From: Annulohypoxylon bovei var. microspora
Lineage: Eukaryota; Ascomycota; Sordariomycetes; Xylariales; Hypoxylaceae
Assembly (NCBI GenBank): GCA_022836615.1
Contig: MU405237.1
Span: 186,001-250,000, forward strand
Reading direction: 5' to 3'
Length of the DNA: 64,000 nt
The translations under genes and the position numbers were made by a program. The notes below the pieces were generated by a model. That model searched no databases, was not told where the DNA came from, and worked only from the letters and a program-made list of their open reading frames with translations. Shown piece after piece: positions 1 through 9,038 of the stretch. Every line of letters starts with the position of its first letter. Position 1 is the stretch's first letter.

Positions 1-853
1 TCTTTCCTGGCCCTTTCTTCTTGCTTGGATTCTCGGAAACCAGTCCGGCCTTAACGAATGCATCTCTTGCGGTTTGGTTGATTAGAGCAAATCGACGTGG
101 GCCAAGCTTATGGCCGCCGTACCATCGGGTGACAATCACCATCCTATTCCATATTTCCATAAGCTGCATGAGGTGTAACAACCGGCCCCCAGCAGCAGTT
201 TCGCCATCATCGTCACAATCCTGAAATGTGGTGTTATTCGGTCCCTTTATGCGCCACGCCGTAATATTATGCGTGGCGCTTCGAACCTTCTTGTCACTGG
301 CGAGGAGATGTTGCACAAACGCCTCTGCCTCTTCAGTTGATGAGACAGGGGCGCACCGGGCGACGAAAACTGATTTTAACTCAATAAAAGGATCAGATAT
401 AACCCAGGGAGGCTCCGGTATGTTAGACACATCTGCATGCATTGTGGCTTTACCTGTAGGCAGAGCATCAGCAGCATCGGCAGCATCTTCAGGGGTTGTG
501 TCTCCATCTTGGACTTCGTGCTCTTCTGGAGCTGAAGACTCCAGCAGTCGGCTTAACTCCTCTATGGCATCAAAAAGGCAGACATCCCCTGGTTGATAAA
601 CAGTGCTTAACGCCTGGATGAAGAGTGATAATTCCCGGGCCGCATCACCACGCCTTCCAGATTCACCGGTACTATTAGTACCTAAGACGACGGGGGGCAC
701 TGCAGGATACGTAGGGGGAAACTCGACACGGAGAGATGATGACTCTCCAGGCGGTTTTAGGACGTATATATTAGGATCGTTAGAAGGGACCAAGCAACCG
801 TCACCATAAATCGAGTTGATTGCCTCGAGCTCATCTTGAAGCTCTTCAGACAT
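1..853 (-). CDS. yih1: IMPACT/Yih1-family protein (RWD + UPF0029), 3' end cut by window edge
   Basis: Open minus-strand frame of 284 codons from ATG 853-851 to the window edge, with no stop, so the C-terminus is missing. The N-terminus (MSEELQDELEAINSIYGDGC) is a typical RWD-domain start. Near residues 170-260 it carries the UPF0029/Impact signature: ARCAPV, THNITAWRI, DCDDDGETAAGGRLL and VTRWYGGHKLGPRRF. In the known family (yeast Yih1, mammalian IMPACT) the protein binds Gcn1 through its RWD domain and restrains Gcn2 activation during amino-acid starvation; that role is inferred here by homology. The part seen contains no intron. It lies head-to-head with the PP5 gene across 487 bp. Family assignment is firm; which paralogue it is cannot be settled from a truncated copy. 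Confidence 0.9.
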   Translation of the reverse strand, partial: MSEELQDELEAINSIYGDGCLVPSNDPNIYVLKPPGESSSLRVEFPPTYPAVPPVVLGTNSTGESGRRGDAARELSLFIQALSTVYQPGDVCLFDAIEELSRLLESSAPEEHEVQDGDTTPEDAADAADALPTGKATMHADVSNIPEPPWVISDPFIELKSVFVARCAPVSSTEEAEAFVQHLLASDKKVRSATHNITAWRIKGPNNTTFQDCDDDGETAAGGRLLHLMQLMEIWNRMVIVTRWYGGHKLGPRRFALINQTARDAFVKAGLVSENPSKKKGPGK

Positions 854-1340
854 GTACGGTCTTTTCGTTTGCAGAACTTGTGACGAGTCTAACTTTAAAG
901 GAATCAAAAGTAGGTATGTAGGTAAAATGCAACTTATGCAAGGAACGGAATATTTGATAAAGTTTTAACTCTATTCATTACTTGCAGGGTTCCACTTTTT
1001 TGTTTAATGTTCTAGCGATTGATGGAAGGGGTCAGAAGTCAGAAACCCCACGCGGCTTAACCCCTCCATCCCTCCATCTCCAACGTCGTAAGCTCCGAAT
1101 GCCGACAGACATTCTTTCTAGACGCCGCTTCGAGTAACTACAACCTAATTCACCATTCTCAACTCCTTGAGTCTTTTTGGCTCTAGAAAGTCAGATTTCT
1201 TTTCGCCTTCTTCCTTTTATATTCTTTTTAAATTCTCATTCTTTCTTTTTGCTCTCTAGTCGCTTCAACATTTTCCTGACATTTTCCAAAAATTTGTCTG
1301 TAGCCTTCCGCCGACATCGTCACATAAGCTGTCGAGGAAG
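854..1340. promoter_or_regulatory. Shared divergent promoter, Yih1-like / PP5
   Basis: 487 bp between two start codons on opposite strands. The PP5 side holds a long pyrimidine-rich tract at about 1170-1270 (runs of CTTTCTTTTT type), a common fungal core-promoter/leader feature. No ORF of note. The promoter role is inferred from gene orientation. Confidence 0.5.
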
Positions 1341-3121
1341 ATGGCATCTGCTGTAGAGCAGGCCACAGCCTGCAAGAATGACGGAAACAAAGCTTTCTCT
1401 GCGCATGATTGGATTAAAGCAATCGATCTCTATACCAAGGCGATAGAATTAAACGATAAAGAGCCGACATATTTCACGAATAGGGCTCAAGTTTGTGGAG
1501 TCTAATTCCAGTTCGAGCGCTCGCGTGACTAACTGGAACCCGAATCTTAGGCCCATATTAAGTCAGAGGCTTTTGGATATGCTATCGCCGATGCCTCAAA
1601 GGCTATAGAACTGAACCCGAAATTCGTAAAGGTATTCTACCTTCCGATGGCGGCTACCATTTTTTCCTTCACGAACTAACCTAGCGGAAACTAGGCCTAT
1701 TTCCGTCGTGCTGTTTCCTACGCTGCCATTCTCAAGCCGAAAGATGCTGTAAAGGACTTTAAGAGATGTGTCGAACTCGACCCGACGAACAAAGATGCTA
1801 GACTTAAGCTAGCCGAGTGCCAAAAGATTGTGCGACAACTAAACTTCTATGCTGCTATCGAAATCGGAGATGAGCCGTCTGCGGCTGAGGGTCTTGACGT
1901 TGACTCTATCGCTGTAGAGCCGGACTATGATGGAGTGGAACTCAAGGACCAGATGACTCAAGAGTTCGTTGACGACATGATTGAAAGATTCAAGAATGGC
2001 AAGAAGCTCCACAAGAAATATGTCTACCAAATTGTCATTGCGGTCAAGAAGATCGTGTACGACGAGGCTACGATGGTAGAGATGAAGATTCCCGATGATG
2101 TCAAGCTCACGGTTTGCGGTGACACGCACGGTTTGTCTGGAGAAATTCTGCGCACTAAACTAAAACTGACATTGTTGTAGGACAATACTTTGACCTGATG
2201 GAGCTCTTTAGGTTAAACGGTCGACCATCAGAGAAGCACTGGTACCTATTCAACGGAGACTTTGTGGATCGAGGTTCTTGGTCAACGGAGATCGCTTTGT
2301 TACTGTATGCCTACAAATGGCTACGCCCCAATGCCTTCTTCCTTAACAGAGGCAATCACGAAACCGATGACATGAACAAAGTCTATGGGTTCGAGGGCGA
2401 GTGTAAGGCTAAGTACAATGACCGGTATGCTTTGACTTTTTTTTTCTCCTTTTAAACGATTCGTAATTTCTAAACCGATTTTAGGGTCTTCAAGCTATTC
2501 TCTGAAAGCTTTTCCGCATTACCACTGGCAACACTCATCGGTTCCAAGTATCTTGTCTTGCACGGTGGTCTGTTTTCGGACGATAACGTCACTCTGGACG
2601 ACATTCGGAAGGTGGATAGGCATTCTCAGAGGCAGCCAGGTCAAGCTGGTCTGATGATGGAGATGCTGTGGACAGACCCCCAGAAAGCCCCTGGACGGGG
2701 TCCCAGCAAGAGAGGTGTAGGTATGCAGTTCGGTCCGGACGTGACGAAGAGATTCTGCGAGAAGAACGGCTTAGATGCAATCATTCGAAGTCACGAAGTT
2801 CGTATGGATGGTTATGAGGAGGAACACGACGGAAAGTGCATTACGGGTAAGTCGTTCAGCCAGCCATCATCAGGTCGGTCTTTTTTGACTAAATCTTTTC
2901 AAGTCTTCTCCGCACCAAAGTATTGCGACCAAACCGAGAATCGGGGCGCGTACATCAACATTGGGCCTGATTATAAGCTCAGTTTCAACCAATTTGACGC
3001 CGTTCCTCACCCGCCAATTCGGCCGATGGTAAGATCTCCTTGTCCCAGCTAGAAAAGCAGACACATCAGCCTAACCCTTTTTTAGGCATATGCCAATAAC
3101 TCGCTCATGTCGATGATGTGA
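1341..3121 (+). CDS. ppt1: Serine/threonine protein phosphatase 5 (TPR-PP5)
   Basis: Seven exons: 1341-1490, 1551-1631, 1695-2130, 2181-2424, 2485-2846, 2904-3028, 3086-3121, giving 477 aa, the usual length for PP5. Exons 1-3 encode the N-terminal TPR region (KNDGNKAF...DWIKAIDLYTKAIEL, then the YFTNRAQAHIK repeat). The catalytic domain, about residue 180 to the end, has all PPP-family metal and phosphate motifs: GDTHG, GDFVDRG, NRGNHE, HGGLF, SHEVRMDGYE and FSAPKYCD. It ends in SMM. In other organisms the TPR domain binds Hsp90 and the phosphatase acts on Hsp90-Cdc37 clients. The 57-nt intron 2847-2903 is in frame and stop-free. Start chosen because it opens the first TPR helix and no other ATG fits. 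Confidence 0.96.
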
Positions 3122-3363
3122 GAGGCGAATTCAATTTTCATATTTCCACATGCTGAGCTTCTATCAATGGTGGCATATCATGAGCATTCTTGCATATATG
3201 GCACTTCATGGTCATAGAAGCATGGGCGTTGCGGGGAGAGGAAATGGGAGTCTATACCATATTGGCGATATGTACCAATGAAAAATGTACTAATGAAAAA
3301 TGAAATTCCGGCTCGTTTTGTTTCTTGACATGTTGATGACGATTTGGCTGAGGGTTTCGAGTC

Positions 3364-3792
3364 TCAACTACTCCAGAGCTTGTCTTCTCCAACTCTACCC
3401 ACCAAGGCACCAAGCCAGTCAGAGCACCCTCGTATTCGGAATGAAGAGTGAATCCCGTCCTGGTATGAGCCTTGCCAGGCTGTAATAGCTGCCGAAAACC
3501 CCCCTAGATCATCTCGGGGTACTCTTAACCAGCAGTCTTTCCCATCTACCTTGAGGATGTCCAAGGGAATTCCGATACCCGTGGCGCCTAGAAACTGCTT
3601 TAGGGCAGATGTACAGTAGGATCGTACCTGGAGAGCATCAAGTTCTCCAACATCTGGTGAGTTACTGAAAAGCTCGAGATGTGCATAGGAATAGCGTGGT
3701 GCCTTGATCGTAGCCGTGACTAGTTCGTGAGCTTTTTTCACCTTTTCTACACCGGAGGTGTTTGCCATTGATATATCGGCCTGTTCAGTCAT
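3364..3792 (-). CDS. pop8: RNase P/RNase MRP protein subunit Pop8
   Basis: Uninterrupted minus-strand frame. The second half matches the Pop8/Rpp14-like fold, with the tell-tale WLRVPRDDLGGFSAAITAW stretch near the C-terminus and QFLGATGIGIPLDIL before it. Pop8 is a small protein component of nuclear RNase P and MRP, which process tRNA and rRNA precursors. The frame is open to 3834, but the ATG at 3792 (MTEQADIS) looks a better start than one 14 codons further up (MLISQQQL); a third ATG lies at 3768. From 3792 the product is 142 aa, close to fungal homologues. It converges on PP5 (242-bp gap) and is head-to-head with Spt4. Confidence 0.85.
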   Translation of the reverse strand: MTEQADISMANTSGVEKVKKAHELVTATIKAPRYSYAHLELFSNSPDVGELDALQVRSYCTSALKQFLGATGIGIPLDILKVDGKDCWLRVPRDDLGGFSAAITAWQGSYQDGIHSSFRIRGCSDWLGALVGRVGEDKLWSS

Positions 3793-4126
3793 GTTGTTCT
3801 TTGAGTTGATGAGTTGTTGCTGTGATATTAGCACACGATTAAGACTGATGATAAAAGCAATTTAATGTACGGATCCGTACATGTGCACAGGTATGGGTTT
3901 TTTGGATTGGTCCACAACTATTATTTAAATGTTGAGTATTATGCATTTAAACGCTGGGTTGGGATTAGCTTAGCTGGGTGGGGGGCCCCGCTTACTGATT
4001 TAAATTTCGGATTGAGAAATATGTTTATTTAAGCATGTTTAGGCACCGCCACAAATCTTCCCACTTGCAACAATCCATGATACAAAACGCCACAGATACC
4101 TGTCTACTCCATTCCCAACCGCCACA
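3793..4126. promoter_or_regulatory. Shared divergent promoter, Pop8 / Spt4
   Basis: 334 bp between opposite start codons. AT-rich near Pop8, with a C-rich leader just before Spt4. It contains a short palindromic stretch (GTACGGATCCGTAC) near 3867. Regulatory role inferred from orientation only. Confidence 0.45.
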
Positions 4127-4805
4127 ATGGAGGGGCCTTCCAACCCTACCAGCCCTGCCGGTTCAAGCATTGTCGTTCAGACCGCTGAACAATCTGACTC
4201 TGGACAACAACTTGAATCTGAGATATCTTCCTCGTTCGAATCCGGATCCGACGATTCTCACGACACCACCATGGCGTCTCAGGAAAGCCCTCTCGCGAAC
4301 ATGTACATCCCTAACAACCAGTGGCGCTATGCTCGTGCCTGCATGGTGTGTTCCATCATCATGGTCCAGTCTGTAAGTCTTCGCTTGTCTTTCACCTCCC
4401 TCTCACCTACGCGCCAAGCTCCGACATACTAAACAACACCGCAGGAGTTCCGCACCCGAGGTTGTCCCAACTGCCCATTCCTCGACATGAAGGGCTCCCC
4501 CGAGGCCATCGAGAACTGCACGTCCAGCCAGTTCAACGACGTCCATCTCGTCGTTCAGCCCCAGACATCTTGGACCTCGAAGTGGATGCGTCTCAAGGAC
4601 TTCGTCCCCGGCATCTACGCTATCAAGGTTAACGGCTCGTTGCCCGACGATGTCAAGCAGACGCTGCTTGATGACAACCATGCCATCGTTCCGTAAGTCT
4701 TTACACTCTACACCCTACACTCTCTTTTGCGTCTTTGTGTTAGCTAAGATACTAATATTCATTTCTTTGTACAGCCGCGACGGCTCCGCCCAGGATATCG
4801 ATTAG
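4127..4805 (+). CDS. spt4: Transcription elongation factor Spt4 (DSIF small subunit)
   Basis: Three exons, 4127-4372, 4445-4692 and 4775-4805, give 174 aa. The Spt4 core starts at RYARACMVCSIIM and continues EFRTRGCPNCPFL: two CxxC pairs forming the known zinc site. It is followed by VQPQTSWTSKWMRL, FVPGIYAIKVNG and the fungal ending IVPRDGSAQDID. Spt4 binds the Spt5 NGN domain and supports RNA polymerase II processivity. Most Spt4 proteins have 100-125 aa; here about 50 extra Ser/Asp-rich residues precede the core. A second ATG at 4271 in a strong context (CACCACCATGG) would give 126 aa and may be the true start. The reading frame stays open for 106 codons after the TAG at 4803-4805 (see findings). 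Confidence 0.93.
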
Positions 4806-5489
4806 GCTTCGAACCAGGGCACAACGTCGACAGAGGGAGGTGGCGAGATCTCTCGCTCGGCACAACGACGTCGTCAGCGAAAGCGACAGCGAGAGCGCCG
4901 TCTTCAGGAAGCTCCTCAAGGTCAGGGTCTTGTCGCCCCGGCACCTACCCCTGCCGCTGCTGCTGCTACTACTTCAGCACCCACTCAAGAACCCGTCCTA
5001 GCACCCGCCGCCCCCACCCAGGAGTCGAGCCGTGTCCAGCAGCAAAGCGGTGCTCAGCAGTCGAACAGCAGCCAGGAGCAAGAAGGCGGTCCCTCTCGAC
5101 AAGGTACCCTCTCGACGCCTCGGTAATTTGGTTTTAAGTCGTTTCGGTCGCATTGCACGGTGTTACGGAAAGGAACACAAGGTTCTGGCCTTTGCTATAC
5201 CCAGGATAGTTGATTTTCCCTGGCGAAAAGGGGATGGCATGCCCCAGAGATGAAAAAAGGACTCACACTTGTTTCGCTTTGCAGATTCATAAGGACGACT
5301 ACTTAAGCTTAGTCGAAGTCATAATTGAGTTGCCTTGATTATACCCTAATTGTCTACTGTTTTTCCTGACTATAGTATCAAGTGCTATGCTAACCTCCCC
5401 CCCTTTTTTGGACTCCAAAGCTTACCTATCCATCCCTCATTCGTAAGGTACCTTAACCATTTTCACCCTAGGATCCGTGAATTTTAAAT
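4806..5489. other. Spt4 3' flank with in-frame open extension
   Basis: Between convergent Spt4 and the orphan gene. Bases 4806-5123 continue the Spt4 frame without a stop: an Arg/Gln-rich segment, an Ala/Pro/Thr-rich segment and a Gln/Ser-rich segment, ended by TAA at 5124-5126. From 5130 on, no coding signal is seen; a poly-C/poly-T tract lies near 5396-5416. Confidence 0.5.
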
Positions 5490-7787
5490 TTAGATGAACC
5501 CCTTCTTCCTCATCTGCACAATCTCCGGCTCCTTCGCGAAGTACGAGGCGATAGTATCCGCCTTCCTGCGCTCGTTCTCCTCGTTTCCATCCTCGTCCCC
5601 CATTGTGTAGCAGTCGATGATATCCTCGATCTCCCGGTACAGCACGGTGTCTCGCGAGGGCGCGGGGTAGACCTTTTCCTGGCGCACGGCGACGAGCTGG
5701 CTAAGCGGCCGCGCTCTGTGGACGATCGACCGTCTCTGCGGGGCGAGGGCGGGGACGAGCGATTCGTGGTGCGGCGGCGTGGCGGGTCCGTAATGCTGCG
5801 GGTGGTCGTCCTCGTCGTCGCTGCTGTCGCTGGACGCCGAGTCCGTCATCCAGGACCCGGCGCTGAGGCTCGGGGACGCGGTGCGTATCGAGTCGCGGTC
5901 CTCGCGCGGGTGTCTGACGTAGTGGCTTACGCGGGGCTTGAACGAGGGCTTGCGCGGGGACCTGGGCTTGACGTGGAGAGTCTTCCTTCGCGGAATCGTC
6001 GGCGACGGCGGCAGCCACCGCACGTCCTGGAACCCGATGTGCTGCCGCGACCCGACCGAGGAGTTCGACGGCGACAGCGGCATCACCATGGTAGATTCGG
6101 GTTCGGGCTCACGCTGCTTCCCCTCGTCGGCGCTGCCGCGCTCGTTGTTGTTCCGGTGCGCGAGCGACGACCGCGGCTGCGAGGAGGACTGGGACTGGGT
6201 GCGGGACTGGGTCTGGGCCTGGTTCTGGAGCTGGGCCTGCGCCCGCTTGCCCGGCGGCGGCGGCTGCAGCTTGAACCCGCTCATGCTGCTGAACTTGCTG
6301 TTGACCAGCTTGACGGAGCCCCGCGGGGTCCGGTTGATCTTGATGTTCTCCGCCACGCTGACCTTGGTCCCGACCAGCGCGCGCAGCGTGTCGCGGTCCT
6401 CGGGCCGCACCGCCATCGCCACCGCCGCCACCACGCCCACGCCCGTCCCCGGCCCCTGCCCCTTTGCCCCCTGCGCCTCCTTGCGCTCGAAGAAGGCGCT
6501 CTCGCGCGGGTACAGGGTCTCGCGGCAGTCGGCGCACAGGTTGTCGGCCTTCTCCTGGGCGCTCTTGAGCACGGCGTTGCAACCCGGCCACGGGCACATG
6601 CGCGGCAGGTCCGGGAAGTACGAGCGGCTCTCGAGGCGGCCGTTGGCGGGCGGGCACGGCGTCTTGGGCGACGTCGGGGGCGAGTGCGAGGGCGCGAGCA
6701 GCGCCGTCGTCGTCGCGTTCGGGTTCTGGTAGATGGTGCTGCGCCGGCGGCCGCCCACCGACAGGTCCAGGTCCGACGACGCCCGCTTGCGCTTGTAGAA
6801 CGACTCGCGCCCGCTGCTGAGCGCCGGGGACGCGCGGGGCGTGGCGGGCTGGGGCGGCGAGGGCGCAGGGGTGGCGGCCTGAGGCGACGCCGACGCCGAT
6901 GGCCGAGGCGAAGGGGAGGGCCGCGGCGAGGGGGAGGGCCGCGGCGAGGCTTTGACGGGGGGGAGAGGCGCCTTTCGCGGAAGCAGGAGCTGGGGTTTCG
7001 TCTGCGCGAGGTGCCGCACGATGCGGCCGCGGTCTAGGCCGGCACCCCCCGGGCCGGGCTCGTTGTACACCTGTATGGTTCTCGCGCTCGGCGAGACGGG
7101 CGAGATCTGGGGGTTTTCTGTGGTACTACGCCTACTCGTCGGTTGTAGTTGCACTTGCGGTTGCGGCTGCGGCTGCAGTTGCGGTTGCGGTTGCGGTTGC
7201 AATTGTGGTTGTGGTTGCCATCCCGTATCGGGAAACACGGAAAACACGGGCGAGGCCGAGCTTTTCCTATGCTTGGGGCTCTTGGACGAGTAGCTGAAGT
7301 TGGGCAGGTCGGTTAGTTGGGACGAAGTCCTGCTTGCGGGCCGCTCGCCCGCCTCGTAGTGCTGCTGGCTGCGCTCCTGCATCCGCTCGATCTCGGCAGC
7401 GTACTCGTCGTCCGAGAGCAACGTCTTGACCCTCTTGTCGACGCGCGGCCGGTCAGGGTTGTGCGTGCCCTGGTAACTGGACGCCCAGTCATCTTGGGAT
7501 TCCACGGAGTCTAGCGACGACGCCTTCTTCTTCCTCTTCTCCTTCTCCTCTCGGCGCTTCTGCCGGAAGCTCCCCAGGACCCGCGAGAGGACGCTTCCGC
7601 TGCTGCTGCCGCTGCTGCGTCTCCGGCTGCGCTTCGAGTTGACCCGATGCGGTACGCATGGGTCTTGGTGATGGTGTTGTTCGTGTAGCATCTGCTGTTT
7701 ATTATTCCTCTTTTTCTCTTGTTGTTCTAGTTTTCTCCTCCCTCCTGGGTATGTCGATGATGTAAAGAGATCAAAATCAAATACCAA
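5490..7787 (-). CDS. GC-rich low-complexity protein of unknown function with a Cys motif
   Basis: Single-exon frame of 765 codons plus stop. I do not recognise the family. Visible parts: a basic N-terminal third rich in Arg/Lys/Ser; a Gln-Pro-Leu repeat near residues 190-215; a Pro-Ser-Arg repeat (RPSPSP units) near 275-305; a short conserved-looking island near 390-425 with CPWPGC and CADC, a C-x4-C...C-x2-C arrangement that could bind zinc; Gln/Ser-rich linkers; and a C-terminal island near 695-765 (SQLVAVRQEKVYPAP, LYREIEDIIDCYTM, SYFAKEPEIVQMRKKGF) that looks structured. Most of the protein should be disordered. The central part of the gene is much GC-richer than its flanks, so long antisense frames also stay open. 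The coding call rests on length and on the two islands. Confidence 0.7.
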   Translation of the reverse strand: MVFDFDLFTSSTYPGGRRKLEQQEKKRNNKQQMLHEQHHHQDPCVPHRVNSKRSRRRSSGSSSGSVLSRVLGSFRQKRREEKEKRKKKASSLDSVESQDDWASSYQGTHNPDRPRVDKRVKTLLSDDEYAAEIERMQERSQQHYEAGERPASRTSSQLTDLPNFSYSSKSPKHRKSSASPVFSVFPDTGWQPQPQLQPQPQPQLQPQPQPQVQLQPTSRRSTTENPQISPVSPSARTIQVYNEPGPGGAGLDRGRIVRHLAQTKPQLLLPRKAPLPPVKASPRPSPSPRPSPSPRPSASASPQAATPAPSPPQPATPRASPALSSGRESFYKRKRASSDLDLSVGGRRRSTIYQNPNATTTALLAPSHSPPTSPKTPCPPANGRLESRSYFPDLPRMCPWPGCNAVLKSAQEKADNLCADCRETLYPRESAFFERKEAQGAKGQGPGTGVGVVAAVAMAVRPEDRDTLRALVGTKVSVAENIKINRTPRGSVKLVNSKFSSMSGFKLQPPPPGKRAQAQLQNQAQTQSRTQSQSSSQPRSSLAHRNNNERGSADEGKQREPEPESTMVMPLSPSNSSVGSRQHIGFQDVRWLPPSPTIPRRKTLHVKPRSPRKPSFKPRVSHYVRHPREDRDSIRTASPSLSAGSWMTDSASSDSSDDEDDHPQHYGPATPPHHESLVPALAPQRRSIVHRARPLSQLVAVRQEKVYPAPSRDTVLYREIEDIIDCYTMGDEDGNEENERRKADTIASYFAKEPEIVQMRKKGFI
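6900..6955. repeat. Pro-Ser-Arg coding minisatellite
   Basis: Tandem units of about 18 bp (CGGCGAGGGGGAGGGCCG type) encode repeated RPSPSP units in the orphan protein. Confidence 0.7.
7147..7215. repeat. Gln-Pro/Leu coding repeat
   Basis: Tandem 6-bp-like units (GGTTGC/GGCTGC on the plus strand) inside the orphan gene encode alternating Gln with Pro, Leu or Val. Likely length-variable between strains (inference). Confidence 0.7.
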
Positions 7788-9038
7788 TACAAATTTTTCG
7801 CTATCCTGTGCTATGCTGCTAAGAAATCCAGTTCTATGTGCTCATAAATATCTAATCATTTCGTCAGTAACGAGAGTCGTTGGTTGTAGTGCAAAGTTAA
7901 AAACCATTCTAAAACTAATGGAAACAGGCATTAAGGGCATTATCCTCAAGTCATTAATGAGATGCTTTTGTTAGCTGGGGTTTGAAGTGAATAGATCTTT
8001 CCTTTGATTCGAGTCGGGCATATGACGCTCTTCTTCGTCATAATACAAGCGCTCGTGGTGCCGTAATTGTCATTGTGTCATTGTAAGCCAAAAGGGAGTC
8101 ACAATGAAGCTTTGTCACTTATTTCTCTGACTTCTCAAGCAATGTATTGTTATTCAGCTCAAAGGAATAGCGATCTATTGTGTAGGCTCTGAATGAAGAA
8201 TTCTATATTGGCATTGTTAGGACATTAGGGGGCTGGAACCAGTGTCAAGGTAAGATCTGCTAATCCAACACCTAGCCACATCTCCAGCACGTTGTCGCCC
8301 TCAACCTCAAATGGCACAGGGTTCTAATCCTAGAGGGATTTTCTTACTTGATCACAACTGGAACTTGATTAGGCGTCGCAATGGGCTTCATCGAAGCCTA
8401 GCGATGCCAAAAGGTCATATTCGTTAGGGTACACTAACTACCCAGGTGGGATATTATGATAGACTGTTCCTAGGAGGTAAGCGATGTACTTGGAGATGTG
8501 CTTCGAAAAGTTACGTCTATACCTAGGTAAGTACATGAGTCAGTAGGTTGGTTTGAGTGGTTAGTTGAGACGATAGTAACATTTTTCTTAACGAGATCAT
8601 AGGTACATCTAAAACTTCATTGTGCAACTCAATCCATATTTTTCTTATATCCTATAGCCTATTTTTTAATCTGTCGATACCTCATCAGATAAATATGAGA
8701 TGTTTTACTGCAAAGCAAACATAGTCGGTGGCCGCGGATTAGAAAGCACGCAGTTTTTGTCACACTTCAATATGACATTTCATAAGAAAGGCTTAGTTTG
8801 CAGGCCAAATGAATCATTTAAATCATCTGTTGGGAAATCTAGGACTATTGATTAAAGTCCGTCAATATTTTACTCAAGGAACGTCTATAGGATAATATAT
8901 AATAGGGAAAGGCGCTCATTCCTTAGTAGCGAGATTATAAGAAATTTCAGTATTAAGAACAAAAGCAAAAAAAACGCCAGTGGTTGTATGCTTGTTGCCA
9001 ATATATAAACGTAAAAGATTCCTCTAGATAGACGTATA
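7788..9038. other. Intergenic, AT-rich, no gene seen
   Basis: 1.25 kb between two genes that both read leftward: upstream of the orphan gene and downstream of Vhc1. No ORF with coding character and no structural RNA seen. A TACCTAGGTA-type motif lies near 8521. Confidence 0.5.

Noticed and set aside
21..809. Three consecutive plus-strand frames at the left edge
   Set aside because: They are antisense shadows of the minus-strand IMPACT-family gene, whose motifs are unmistakable.
5718..7037. 439-codon plus-strand frame
   Set aside because: Arg-rich, repetitive translation, antisense to the 765-aa gene; stays open only because the region is GC-rich.
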